From assembly GCA_029880545.1 (NCBI GenBank), contig JAOUOD010000002.1, forward strand, positions 49,827-113,826: DNA of 64,000 bases, given 5' to 3'. Of this stretch, positions 35,892 through 44,559 are shown piece after piece. Made by a program: the position numbers and the translations under genes. The notes under the pieces are model-generated. The model had not been told where the DNA came from and searched no databases. It saw nothing but the letters and a program-made list of their open reading frames with translations. The stretch's first letter is position 1. Each line of letters opens with the position of its first letter. Source of the stretch: Gammaproteobacteria bacterium (lineage in GTDB: Bacteria > Pseudomonadota > Gammaproteobacteria > Acidiferrobacterales > SZUA-150).

Positions 35892-37367
35892 ATGTCCACA
35901 GCAACAATCATGGTTCAGGGTACCACGTCCGACGCCGGGAAAAGTATCCTGGTCGCGGGACTTTGCCGCGTCCTGTATCGCCGCGGTATCAACGTGGCGC
36001 CATTCAAACCCCAGAATATGGCGCTAAACAGCGCGGTTACGGCTGATGGTCTCGAGATAGGCAGGGCCCAGGCGGTTCAGGCTCACGCTGCCGGCCTTGA
36101 GCCCCATGTTGATATGAACCCGGTACTGATCAAACCCAGTTCCGACATTGGCGCCCAGATCATTATCAATGGCCGCGCCATCGGCGACATGGATGCCAGC
36201 GTTTACCATGACTACAAGAAGGTCGCACGCGATGCCGTACTGGCTGCCTACCAGCGACTCGCTAACCGTTATGACGCAATCATAGTAGAGGGCGCCGGCA
36301 GCCCGGCCGAGATCAACCTGCGAGACAATGATATTGCCAATATGGGATTCGCCGAAGCCGTGGACTGCCCGGTAATCCTGATTGCCGATATCGATCGCGG
36401 CGGTGTATTTGCCCACCTCGTCGGTACGCTGGCACTGTTGACCGCTACCGAGCGTGCCCGGGTCAAGGGGTTTGTCATTAACCGCTTCCGTGGCGACATT
36501 GCCCTGCTGCAATCCGGACTGGACTGGCTGGAACAGGAAACCGGGATTCCGGTCCTCGGTGTCCTGCCCTATCTTCATGGACTGCATATCGAAGCCGAAG
36601 ATGCGCTGCCTGTACAGCCTGGAAGCCTGGCAGACCTGCGGCTGTTCCGAATCATTGTTCCGGCCTTGCCGCGGATCAGCAATCATACTGACTTTGATGC
36701 ACTGCGACTGCATCCGGATGTTGCCTTCCAGTTTATCGGGCCGGATCAAGCCATTCCGGCAGCCGATTTGATCATTTTGCCGGGCTCCAAATCAGTTCGT
36801 GCCGACCTGGACTGGCTGCGCCAGCAAGGCTGGGAACAGGCAATCCGGCGACACTTGCGCTTCGGTGGCAAGCTGCTCGGGATTTGTGGCGGCTTTCAGA
36901 TGCTGGGCAACACCATACATGATCCCGACGGTGTTGACGGCCATCCTGGCAGCAGCACTGGCCTTGGCTGGCTGGATATGGACACACAAATGCATCAGCA
37001 AAAGCAGTTAAACCAGGTTTCCGGTTTGCTCGTTCTCGGTAATACGGAAACCCGGCTTACCGGCTACGAAATTCACATGGGTCAAAGCCATGGCAGCGCA
37101 CTGTCACGACCGTTTGCCCGGATCGGCAACAGTCACGACGGCGCACAATCGGAAGATGACCTGGTGTGCGGCAGCTATGTTCATGGCTTGTTTGACCAAA
37201 AAGATGCCTGTCACAACATTCTGCGCTGGGCCGGGCTGGAGAACAGCTCGACTCCCGATTACCAGCAACTGCGTGATCAACATATCAATCGTTTGGCAGA
37301 TGCTATCGAGCAACACCTGGATACTGCTCGCCTGGACCGTATTCTGGGAATCAGGAACGCTAACTGA
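35892..37367 (+). CDS. cobQ: cobyric acid synthase
   Basis: The enzyme amidates side chains b, d, e and g of adenosyl-cobyrinate a,c-diamide. The N-terminal ATPase part starts with [21 protein letters not shown] (P-loop variant) and [11 protein letters not shown]; the C-terminal glutamine amidotransferase domain has the nucleophile cysteine in [10 protein letters not shown] and the late histidine in SYVHGLFD. With 491 residues it is full length. It diverges from btuF. The presence of CobQ suggests the cell makes or finishes cobyric acid, although no corrin-ring genes are in this window. Confidence 0.95.
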   Translation: MSTATIMVQGTTSDAGKSILVAGLCRVLYRRGINVAPFKPQNMALNSAVTADGLEIGRAQAVQAHAAGLEPHVDMNPVLIKPSSDIGAQIIINGRAIGDMDASVYHDYKKVARDAVLAAYQRLANRYDAIIVEGAGSPAEINLRDNDIANMGFAEAVDCPVILIADIDRGGVFAHLVGTLALLTATERARVKGFVINRFRGDIALLQSGLDWLEQETGIPVLGVLPYLHGLHIEAEDALPVQPGSLADLRLFRIIVPALPRISNHTDFDALRLHPDVAFQFIGPDQAIPAADLIILPGSKSVRADLDWLRQQGWEQAIRRHLRFGGKLLGICGGFQMLGNTIHDPDGVDGHPGSSTGLGWLDMDTQMHQQKQLNQVSGLLVLGNTETRLTGYEIHMGQSHGSALSRPFARIGNSHDGAQSEDDLVCGSYVHGLFDQKDACHNILRWAGLENSSTPDYQQLRDQHINRLADAIEQHLDTARLDRILGIRNAN

Positions 37368-37486
37368 CAGCAATGCCCGCCGATCCCGGCAATCCCCGAA
37401 ACAGCGACTATAATTATAGCCACTGAATGAAAAGAGCACCCGTTTCCAGAGGTGCCACACACGAGGTTAGAGCATTGTTTTCCGGT

Positions 37487-37960
37487 ATGCGCCCATATCG
37501 CCTGAACCTGGTTCATGGCGTGATTATTGTTCTGTTGTCTGCCGCGCACCCGGCATTGCCTGCTTTTGCCCAAAATCCGGATACCGAGCAACACTGGTTG
37601 ATCAGCAGTATCAGGCTGGACGGAAGCCGCACCGGAGTACGAGTCAGTCACAGAAAAATGGAAACCACACCGCTGTGGTTACCAGGCACCACATCTGTCC
37701 CACTCAGCCTGGATGATGCCATTGCCAATTTTCAGCGCTGGAGCCGGGAGCGGCCTGACAAATATACCGAACTGTACGTCGAACAAATTACGCTTAATGA
37801 ATATGGCTGCCCTGATCACAAGGGCCACTGGTATTATGTTGTACACTACTCATATGAAGGGAATTCCGGAAAATCAGGTAACTCAAGGCAACAACAGCGG
37901 TCAGTTGCAGTGGTATTGATGGACGGTTCCGTTATTGGCACCAGGACTTACCGGGAATAG
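37487..37960 (+). CDS. exported protein of unknown function
   Basis: I do not recognise this protein. From 37487 it begins MRPYRLNLVHGVIIVLLSAA and has a clean signal peptide with cleavage likely after ALPAFA, then about 125 residues with a YYVVHYSYEGN segment near the C-terminus. An upstream in-frame ATG at 37427 would add 20 residues ahead of the signal peptide. Neither start has a strong ribosome site. It lies between cobQ and the convergent cobS. Confidence 0.6.
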   Translation: MRPYRLNLVHGVIIVLLSAAHPALPAFAQNPDTEQHWLISSIRLDGSRTGVRVSHRKMETTPLWLPGTTSVPLSLDDAIANFQRWSRERPDKYTELYVEQITLNEYGCPDHKGHWYYVVHYSYEGNSGKSGNSRQQQRSVAVVLMDGSVIGTRTYRE

Positions 37961-37967
37961 GGATCGC

Positions 37968-38717
37968 CTAGCCAGTCATCAATGCGGCGCCAACCAGCAC
38001 GGTCAACTCCACGACTTCAATCATCGCGCCTGCGGTATCGCCGGTGGTTCCGCCAATACTCCTGATCATCAACAGTCTCAGCACAAATGCCATGAGCAGT
38101 GTCAACAGCACAACCAGTGGCGCCCATAATCCCAAAAGTACCACGGCAAAAGCCAGTGACAATGCAACCGATATCCAGGAGGATTTCGGTGAAAGATGAT
38201 CAGCCAGTGGTCGGCCCAGGCCTTCGCCACGCACATAGGGCGTAGTCAGAAACAACGCCACCACGGCAGCGCGGCCGATAACAGGCGCGGCCAGTAACGC
38301 GGTCCAGCCTGGCGTTGATGACAACAATTGCTCCAGCGCTGCAAATTTCACCAGCAACACCAGCACGATGAGTACGACGGCAGCGACACCGCTATCGGAG
38401 TCTTTCATGATTTCCAGCGTGCGCTCACGATCGCCATGACCACCGAGCCAGGCGTCAGCGCTGTCGCCAAGCCCGTCAAGGTGCAAGGCTCCGGTAATCA
38501 ACACCCAGGCCGAGAGAATCAAAGCCGCCTGGAGACTGGCGGATGCTGTATAGAAGGGCAGTTGCAACAACAGCAGGATACCGCCGATAGCAAGGCCAAC
38601 GACAGGATAAAATATCAGCGACTTGCCACGATCTTCATCGCCGACCGATTCCGTTGCCGGGACCGGTATACGGGTGAGAAACTGAAATGCTACCCGGATT
38701 GCCTTGAGCCAATGCAT
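37968..38717 (-). CDS. cobS: adenosylcobinamide-GDP ribazoletransferase (cobalamin synthase)
   Basis: This polytopic inner-membrane enzyme joins alpha-ribazole (phosphate) and adenosylcobinamide-GDP. FLTRIPVP, FYPVVGLAIGG, and the metal motif HLDGLGDSADAW followed by GGHGDRERTLEIMKDSDSG are diagnostic. The length (249 residues) and multiple membrane helices match the family. It is last in the minus-strand run cobU-cobT-cobC-cobS, with four bases between cobC and cobS. Confidence 0.95.
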   Translation of the reverse strand: MHWLKAIRVAFQFLTRIPVPATESVGDEDRGKSLIFYPVVGLAIGGILLLLQLPFYTASASLQAALILSAWVLITGALHLDGLGDSADAWLGGHGDRERTLEIMKDSDSGVAAVVLIVLVLLVKFAALEQLLSSTPGWTALLAAPVIGRAAVVALFLTTPYVRGEGLGRPLADHLSPKSSWISVALSLAFAVVLLGLWAPLVVLLTLLMAFVLRLLMIRSIGGTTGDTAGAMIEVVELTVLVGAALMTG

Positions 38718-38721
38718 ATCG

Positions 38722-39318
38722 CTACTCCCTGATGTCCGGACCTGTCAACATTTCCCATTGCGCCGAACCGCTGACAGCGGCGCCAACCCGGATTCGCACA
38801 GCCGCCGCATAAGGCAATGTGATACGAAATAACATGGGATAGGGTATCCCTAACAGCGACTGCAATACAACCCGGATTACCCCGGCATGTGTTACTACGA
38901 GGACGTGATCCTGGCCAGGTGAGTTCAACAGGCGCTGCCAGCCGGTCATTACTCGATGTCTGAAGTCAGTGAGTCTTTCGCCATTTGGCGGTGCCTGGCT
39001 TTCAGGGTCATCACAGAACCGCCTGAGCCTGGCTTCATCGGTTGCCAGCACATGCTCAAATGATTGCCCTTCCCATTCACCGAAATGTATCTCGCTGAAT
39101 TCCGCATAAATACTCAAAGGCAAGTCATGCTGTTGCTGCAGCTCAGCGGCAAAATCAAAACATCGGCGTAACGGCGAACTGACAAGTCTGTTCCAGGCGG
39201 GGGCCTGGCAAAAACTGCGCATTTGCTGCCAGCCAAAACCCGTCAAGCCATGATCCGTGGAGCCGCGATAAACGTTTCCACCTTCCGGTTCACCGTGACG
39301 CAACAGATCGATAATCAA
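38722..39318 (-). CDS. cobC: alpha-ribazole phosphatase-like histidine phosphatase
   Basis: A histidine-phosphatase-fold enzyme. The phosphohistidine motif is LLRHGEPEGG, the second histidine is in VTHAGVIR, and the middle has ISEIHFGEWEG-like text (SEIHFGEWEGQ). It removes the phosphate of alpha-ribazole phosphate or of cobalamin phosphate. The reading frame stays open far upstream inside cobT; the start is probably the TTG at 39318, eight bases after the cobT stop, giving 198 residues, normal for CobC. Confidence 0.85.
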   Translation of the reverse strand: MIIDLLRHGEPEGGNVYRGSTDHGLTGFGWQQMRSFCQAPAWNRLVSSPLRRCFDFAAELQQQHDLPLSIYAEFSEIHFGEWEGQSFEHVLATDEARLRRFCDDPESQAPPNGERLTDFRHRVMTGWQRLLNSPGQDHVLVVTHAGVIRVVLQSLLGIPYPMLFRITLPYAAAVRIRVGAAVSGSAQWEMLTGPDIRE

Positions 39319-39325
39319 AACAGTC

Positions 39326-40381
39326 TCACGCGCCCTTTTCCGAAACGCCGGCTTCAGCAAAGGTGGCCATGCCGTTGTGCAACGCCAGTGCCAATCGCAG
39401 CATGGGAACAACCACTGCAGCACCACTTCCTTCGCCCAATCGCATATCCAGGTCAAGCAGGGGTTTCGCCCGGAGATGTTGCATCATCAACCGGTGGCCA
39501 GGTTCTGCCGACGCATGCGCAAACAGCATCCACGGTCTCACCGAGGCATTAATCCCGCATGCAACCATGGCTGCGGCCCCGGCTATGAAGCCGTCCACAA
39601 GAATCGGGACTCCTGACTGCGCGCAACGTATGTAAGCGCCAACCATGGCAGCAATCTCAAAACCGCCCATACGACACAAAATATCCACGGGCTGCCGTGG
39701 ACTCAAGGCATGATACAGCAGTGCCTGGTTGATCAGTTCGGCCTTGCGGGCCATACCGTCTGCATCCAGGCCTGTACCCGGCCCCGTTAACTCGCGCGCA
39801 TCTACTGATAACAAGGCCGCGGCCAATGCTGTCGCTGACGTGGTATTGGCAATTCCCATTTCGCCGGCAATAAACAGTTGCGTTCTGTCAGCACGAGCCT
39901 GTTCGACTGCATCAAAACCGGCCAACAGCGCCCGGGCCAACTGCTCCCGGCTCATGGCATCATACCTTGAAAAGTTACGGGTACCTGCAGCCACCCGTGC
40001 ATCGGTTACACCTTCAAGCACTTCCAGAGATGAAACCGTACCAACATTGACCACCGCAAGTGTTGCGCCCAGCTCCCTGGCGAGTATGCTGATCGCCGCA
40101 CCGCCACGGGCAAAATTTCGCACCATTTCCGCTGTCACCGCTTGCGGGAATGCCGATACCCCTTCTTCGGCAACGCCATGATCAGCAGCAAACACAACAA
40201 TGGAAATTCGATCCAATGTCGGTGCGTCGCAAGCTTGCATGGCGGCAATGGCGCACGCCACGTCCTCAAGGCGACCCAGCGACCCCGGCGGTTTGGTGAG
40301 ATTCATTTGACGCTCACGCGCGCGCTGCAGACTTGGTTCGTCCGGCGGCATTGCGGATTCCAGCCACCAATCAGTACTCAA
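39326..40381 (-). CDS. cobT: nicotinate-nucleotide--dimethylbenzimidazole phosphoribosyltransferase
   Basis: The enzyme makes alpha-ribazole phosphate from dimethylbenzimidazole, the lower ligand of cobalamin. KPPGSLGRLE near the N-terminus, FAADHGVAEEGVSAFP (residues about 64-79) and the catalytic glutamate E317 in RLGEGSGAA are conserved, at the residue number known for the Salmonella enzyme. The length (351) fits. It overlaps the end of cobU by 11 bases. Confidence 0.95.
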   Translation of the reverse strand: MSTDWWLESAMPPDEPSLQRARERQMNLTKPPGSLGRLEDVACAIAAMQACDAPTLDRISIVVFAADHGVAEEGVSAFPQAVTAEMVRNFARGGAAISILARELGATLAVVNVGTVSSLEVLEGVTDARVAAGTRNFSRYDAMSREQLARALLAGFDAVEQARADRTQLFIAGEMGIANTTSATALAAALLSVDARELTGPGTGLDADGMARKAELINQALLYHALSPRQPVDILCRMGGFEIAAMVGAYIRCAQSGVPILVDGFIAGAAAMVACGINASVRPWMLFAHASAEPGHRLMMQHLRAKPLLDLDMRLGEGSGAAVVVPMLRLALALHNGMATFAEAGVSEKGA

Positions 40382-40889
40382 TATGCCTCCCTTTCAGTAC
40401 CAGTGGCAGGCCGGCCATGGTGACGACAACACGATCACAAGTCGTCGCCAGTTGCTGGTGCAGCCTGCCAGCATGGTCAACAAATGCACGGCTGAGTTCA
40501 CCCATGGGAACAATGCCCTGGCCTACCTCGTTACTAACCATAATCAGGATGCCTTCATATGTCTTCACCGTGGTAACCAGCCGGGTAATCCTGTCATGAA
40601 CATCGGGCTGCTCCAGGTTATTGCTGAGCCACAAGGTCAGGCAATCCACGAGCACGCAGAACCCCTGTCCGGACAATCGCAACAATTCAGATTCCAGCTC
40701 GAGAGCTTCTTCGATTACCTGCCACCCGGAGGGTCGTTGCTGCCTGTGCATGGCAATACGCTGGGCCATTTCATCATCCCCGGCTGCTGCAGTTGCCACG
40801 TAGACTACCGGTAACCCGGAAGCCATGGCGAGATTTTGTGCAAGCTGCGACTTGCCCGAACGGGCGCCACCAAGAATCAGTTGTTTCAT
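40371..40889 (-). CDS. cobU: adenosylcobinamide kinase / adenosylcobinamide-phosphate guanylyltransferase
   Basis: A bifunctional enzyme that phosphorylates adenosylcobinamide and then attaches GMP. The P-loop is GGARSGKS (residues 7-14); ATAAAGDDEMAQRIAMHRQQRP and LVDCLTLWLSN are hallmark segments, and VSNEVGQGIVP is conserved. With 172 residues it is full length. It begins the minus-strand run cobU-cobT-cobC-cobS, all close or overlapping. Confidence 0.95.
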   Translation of the reverse strand: MKQLILGGARSGKSQLAQNLAMASGLPVVYVATAAAGDDEMAQRIAMHRQQRPSGWQVIEEALELESELLRLSGQGFCVLVDCLTLWLSNNLEQPDVHDRITRLVTTVKTYEGILIMVSNEVGQGIVPMGELSRAFVDHAGRLHQQLATTCDRVVVTMAGLPLVLKGRHIEY

Positions 40890-40930
40890 CTCAAGACTGA
40901 ATGATTGCGGATATCATGACGCGGTTCAGC

Positions 40931-41869
40931 CTACACGCCCAGCCATGATGCCAGGCTCATGACAATCGCGAGCACGCCGAGGAACAGTACTGAGCGCCAC
41001 GCCAACGCAACTGCCCGTCGCACGGACGCCGAATCGGCATGCTGGTAACCTGGGTCAATGGCCTGCGCTGATGATTCCTCGTCAGGCTCCATCTCTTCAC
41101 CGGCTTCCTGCCCGGCACGCTCAATCTGCAGCGCAGCCAGTCCCGTAGTAGCAACCACTGTTTCACTGTTACACCAGCCAGACGGCGTATCGCGCCAGCC
41201 ATGAACCGCGTCGGAGAAATTACCCACCATGGCAAAACACATGGCCGAACAACGCGCAGGCAGCCAGTTAATGGCGCAATAAACCTGTTGCACCGGCAAG
41301 CCAAACTGGCCGAACCGGTCCCCGGTCCCCTGCCACCGCTGACGCACAATGCGGGTCAGCATCTGCATTACCGAGCCGACAGGGCCGAGCAATGCAAACC
41401 AGAACAACGGCGCGATAACCTGGGTATTGGCGCGACACAGGATGGTCTCGACGGCTGCCTCGGCGATAACGGCCTCATCCTCCCTGAGAACGCTGTGACC
41501 ACTGAATGCACGTAACAGCGATTGCGCCTCGAGCAACCGGCCGCGCTTCAATGCATGGCCTATTCGATTGGCAGACTGGTGCAACCCATCGATGCGGATA
41601 CAGAAAAACAACAAAACGATATCCAGTGCAAAGCCTGTCAACATGCCGAATTGCCAGGCCACCCAGCGCAACAGCACAACCAGCACCAACACCGGCACCA
41701 GCACCAACAACAACGCGATCACGCCTTGAAATACCTGGCCACCGTTAAACCGCTGCTCAACGCTGTCTACCCAGTCCTTGTACCAGGGCTCAGGATCAAC
41801 CCTGGACCGGTCTCCAAGCCATCGATCCAGCGCACCCGCTCCAATACCTGCCAACAACACATCAATCAT
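40931..41869 (-). CDS. ampE: AmpE-like membrane protein
   Basis: A membrane protein of 312 residues with helices near residues 50-70, 75-90, 150-165 and at the C-terminus (about 290-310). It aligns by eye with E. coli AmpE at APLFWFALLGPVGSVM and INWLPARCSAMCFAMVGN. AmpE and the cobalamin enzyme CbiB belong to the same superfamily, and the gene lies next to cobU, so CbiB must be considered; but the CbiB N-terminal motif is missing and ampD is the next gene. AmpE is assigned, as in the ampD-ampE pairs known from enterics and pseudomonads. Confidence 0.8.
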   Translation of the reverse strand: MIDVLLAGIGAGALDRWLGDRSRVDPEPWYKDWVDSVEQRFNGGQVFQGVIALLLVLVPVLVLVVLLRWVAWQFGMLTGFALDIVLLFFCIRIDGLHQSANRIGHALKRGRLLEAQSLLRAFSGHSVLREDEAVIAEAAVETILCRANTQVIAPLFWFALLGPVGSVMQMLTRIVRQRWQGTGDRFGQFGLPVQQVYCAINWLPARCSAMCFAMVGNFSDAVHGWRDTPSGWCNSETVVATTGLAALQIERAGQEAGEEMEPDEESSAQAIDPGYQHADSASVRRAVALAWRSVLFLGVLAIVMSLASWLGV

Positions 41870-41935
41870 ATTTATTTTGTCTGGACCCGTAATTCCTCGC
41901 CGGCTGTGCCGACCCCCAAATGTGCACCAATCATA

Positions 41936-42487
41936 TCAAGCCGAACACCGGCTACGATAGCGCTGCCAGTCAAAATACGGCCCTGGATCGGTTTTTCGTG
42001 TCGGCGCGATATCGGCATGACCGTATATTCTGTCCACGGAAATGTCCGGGTACGCATCCATCAGCGCCCGGGTCACCCCGGCCAGGCACTCGTACTGCGC
42101 CTCCTCAAAAGGCGTGAAATCGTCGCCTTCCAGTTCAATGCCGATGGAAAAATCGTTTACCCGCTGGCGACCCTCACACTCCGAAACCCCGGCATGCCAG
42201 GCACGCTGACCCAAAGGGACAAACTGAATTAATTCTCCGTCACGACGAATAAACAGGTGCGATGAGACTTCCAGACCCTGGATTTCGCGAAAATACTCGT
42301 GATGCGAAACATCCAGGCAATTGCAGAATAACTGCTCTACATACGGCCCGCCAAACTGGCGGGGGGGCAAGCTGATAGCATGAATGATCAGAACTTCGGG
42401 CACGCAACCGTCCGGCCTTGTATCAAAATTGGGTGAACCAACAAATCGCGCCGGCGAAATCAAACCGCTTTCGGGATCGACATGCAT
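41936..42487 (-). CDS. ampD: 1,6-anhydro-N-acetylmuramyl-L-alanine amidase
   Basis: A zinc amidase that cleaves the peptide from anhydro-muropeptides during cell-wall recycling in the cytoplasm. Zinc ligands are the histidine in IIHAISLP (H36) and the His and Asp in YGHADIAPTRKTDPG near the C-terminus. RPDGCVPEVLIIHAISLPP and NDFSIGIELEG are characteristic. The length (183) matches AmpD. It is followed by ampE, 66 bases later. Confidence 0.94.
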   Translation of the reverse strand: MHVDPESGLISPARFVGSPNFDTRPDGCVPEVLIIHAISLPPRQFGGPYVEQLFCNCLDVSHHEYFREIQGLEVSSHLFIRRDGELIQFVPLGQRAWHAGVSECEGRQRVNDFSIGIELEGDDFTPFEEAQYECLAGVTRALMDAYPDISVDRIYGHADIAPTRKTDPGPYFDWQRYRSRCSA

Positions 42488-42592
42488 GACTGGAATTTCC
42501 CTTGCTGAACATCCGTGCCAGACCGAACGTTACCATGATGAATTATCCCGGGCACCGGTTTCCATACAGAGACAGCTCAACAAAGAGAAAAA

Positions 42593-42668
42593 TGGTGCCG
42601 AAGAGGCGAATCGAACGCCTGACCTACGCATTACGAGTGCGTTGCTCTACCGACTGAGCTACTCCGGC
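42593..42668 (-). tRNA. tRNA-Thr (anticodon CGT)
   Basis: The minus strand folds into a complete cloverleaf of 76 nucleotides with CCA encoded: acceptor GCCGGAG paired with CTTCGGC (one G-U), D arm with TAGCTCAGTCGGTAGAGCA, anticodon loop CTCGTAA giving CGT (codon ACG, threonine), and a T arm with GTTCGATTC. Confidence 0.97.
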
Positions 42669-42776
42669 AACGGGGATTTTCAGGATCGCGAGTATACACA
42701 GTCTGCGGGATACAGGTAAAAGCCAGGTGACCACCGCGTCAACCTTGTGAGCAATTACTGTCTCGCGCTGTGGAGC

Positions 42777-43283
42777 TTATTTTTTCTGGTGCCAGCGCAC
42801 AATCAGCTCGATTGATTCGAGCTCGGCACCCTCAGGCAGTGCAGGCAAGCCGATGACATTGACCGACTCACCATCGATATCCTTCAGTTCACCGGTATCG
42901 GTGTTGAACATATGATGATGAGGGCCAGTATAGGTATCAAAAAACACCCGGTCAGGATCAGCGATTACTTCCTTCACCAGGCCTTTTTCAGCAAACAACC
43001 CGAGCGTGTTATAGACAGTTGCCTTGGAAGCGCGCTTGCGGCTGAAGCCATTGGCAATTGAAGCCATGGCGGCATGATTGACCTTGTTGTACACGTCTTC
43101 TGCCGAATAGTGGCCACGCTCAGCAAACAGGATAGATGCAATATCAATACGCTGCGCTGTGGGCAGTATCCCGTGCGCTTCAAGTCTACGGCGAATCTCG
43201 CCAGCATTGATTCTGCCGGACTCAGCGCCTGATTCCGGCGCGCCGGGCCGGTTAGCGGATAGTGTCTTAGAAAGGTCTTCCAT
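42777..43283 (-). CDS. Fur-family regulator resembling Irr
   Basis: A winged-helix metal-dependent regulator of 168 residues with a 25-residue N-terminal extension. GILPTAQRIDIASILF, KATVYNTLGLFAEKGLVKEV and the metal-site region TGPHHHMFNTDTGELKDID are typical of the Fur superfamily. It contains no cysteine at all, so it lacks the CxxC structural zinc site of classical Fur. This and the HHH segment resemble Irr/PerR-like members. Targets are unknown; nearby heme- and cobalamin-related genes are suggestive only. Confidence 0.88.
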   Translation of the reverse strand: MEDLSKTLSANRPGAPESGAESGRINAGEIRRRLEAHGILPTAQRIDIASILFAERGHYSAEDVYNKVNHAAMASIANGFSRKRASKATVYNTLGLFAEKGLVKEVIADPDRVFFDTYTGPHHHMFNTDTGELKDIDGESVNVIGLPALPEGAELESIELIVRWHQKK

Positions 43284-43316
43284 ATGGTTGAATTATAGAC
43301 AAATTCCGGCTCAGGT

Positions 43317-44411
43317 CTAGACGCGGTCCAGATGATAAGGCATTACATCTACCGATGGCGCCTCGCCCAGCAAAAGCTCCACGGCCAACCGGGCGGAGGC
43401 TGGTCCCAGCACAAAGCCATTGCGGTAATGGCCGCTACAAACTACCACGTTTTCGACTCCCTTCAATCTGCTGATTACCGGAACACCGTCAGGAGACCCT
43501 GGCCGCAGCCCGGCCCATTGTGTCTCCACCGGCATACCGGCCAATCCAGGCACCATATCTATCGCGGCGTCGCGCAGTTCTACCAGCGCGTCCTCGGTCG
43601 TCGACTTGTCAAAACCGACGTCCTCCAGCGTACTCCCTGCCAGAATGCGTCCATCTGCCCGGGGAATCAGGTACCTGCTCTCTTTCAGGACCATCGTATT
43701 GAGCCACCCCGGCTCACCCCGAAACAGAATCATCTGTCCTCGTACCGGCTTCACCGGCACTGTCAGGCCCAGCGACTCCATAAATCTCCCGGTCCACGCG
43801 CCCATGGCAATCACGACCCGGGACACAGGCACAACACCCCGGCTGGTTTCAACACCCCGGGCACGTCCGGCATCAAATTGCAGGGCCTGCGCTTCTGTCC
43901 CCACCAAGAATCGGCAACCGCGCTGCTCAAGCTCTTTTCGTAAAGCCGAGAGCAATCTTGGATTTCGCACCTGTGCAATGTGTGGCATCCAGACGGAGGA
44001 GCCTTCAATCGAGAGCAGGCGGGGGCTCAACGCCGCCACTGCTTGCGCGTCAACAACGGCGGAATCACCGCCAAATTTCTTTGCCCAGCCTGAAAACATG
44101 GGCCCCGGATCACCGGCAACCAGTAAGCCGGTACGACGCCACTGCGGATCCACGCCGGTTCGACTGCCCAGACCCGCGCAAAACTCCCGGTAATAGTCCT
44201 GGCTCCAAAGAGCAAGGTGGTTCACGGCGTCTGGATACCGCCACGGATAGAGCGGAGACAATATCCCCCCGCCTGCCCAGGAGGACTCCCTGCCGATCTC
44301 GCCTTTCTCGATCAGGCAAACCTGTTCACCACGCTCGACCAGCGAGTGAGCGACCAACAAGCCGATAATACCGCCGCCGATAACTGCGATTTGATTATGT
44401 GAATACGTCAT
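43317..44411 (-). CDS. thiO: glycine oxidase-like FAD enzyme ThiO
   Basis: An FAD-dependent amine oxidase of the DadA/ThiO group. The N-terminal dinucleotide motif is AVIGGGIIGLLVAHSLV, followed by ESSWAGGGILSPLYPW, a ThiO mark. The C-terminal GLRPGSPDGVPVI and GHYRNGFVLGP are also conserved. ThiO oxidises glycine to the imine used in thiazole synthesis. The start at 44411 is preferred over 44429 because the nucleotide-binding strand follows directly. In Pseudomonas aeruginosa a related gene also lies next to the minor-pilin genes, so this position is conserved. Confidence 0.88.
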   Translation of the reverse strand: MTYSHNQIAVIGGGIIGLLVAHSLVERGEQVCLIEKGEIGRESSWAGGGILSPLYPWRYPDAVNHLALWSQDYYREFCAGLGSRTGVDPQWRRTGLLVAGDPGPMFSGWAKKFGGDSAVVDAQAVAALSPRLLSIEGSSVWMPHIAQVRNPRLLSALRKELEQRGCRFLVGTEAQALQFDAGRARGVETSRGVVPVSRVVIAMGAWTGRFMESLGLTVPVKPVRGQMILFRGEPGWLNTMVLKESRYLIPRADGRILAGSTLEDVGFDKSTTEDALVELRDAAIDMVPGLAGMPVETQWAGLRPGSPDGVPVISRLKGVENVVVCSGHYRNGFVLGPASARLAVELLLGEAPSVDVMPYHLDRV

Positions 44412-44559
44412 TCGAATAAAAACTGGCAAAAAAACATGGCCATAAGCAAGACCCGGCTACCGGACAATGGAATTGTACACATACACGTTTCGTCTACACT
44501 TGTAGTAATAGAAATAACATCTTTGATTGGTTGTGGAGCCTTATACAGGTATTTATACG

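Noticed and set aside
40931..41869. CbiB (cobinamide phosphate synthase) next to cobU
   Set aside because: The protein belongs to the same superfamily, but matches AmpE better (APLFW and INWLPAR segments), lacks the N-terminal CbiB motif and is followed by ampD.
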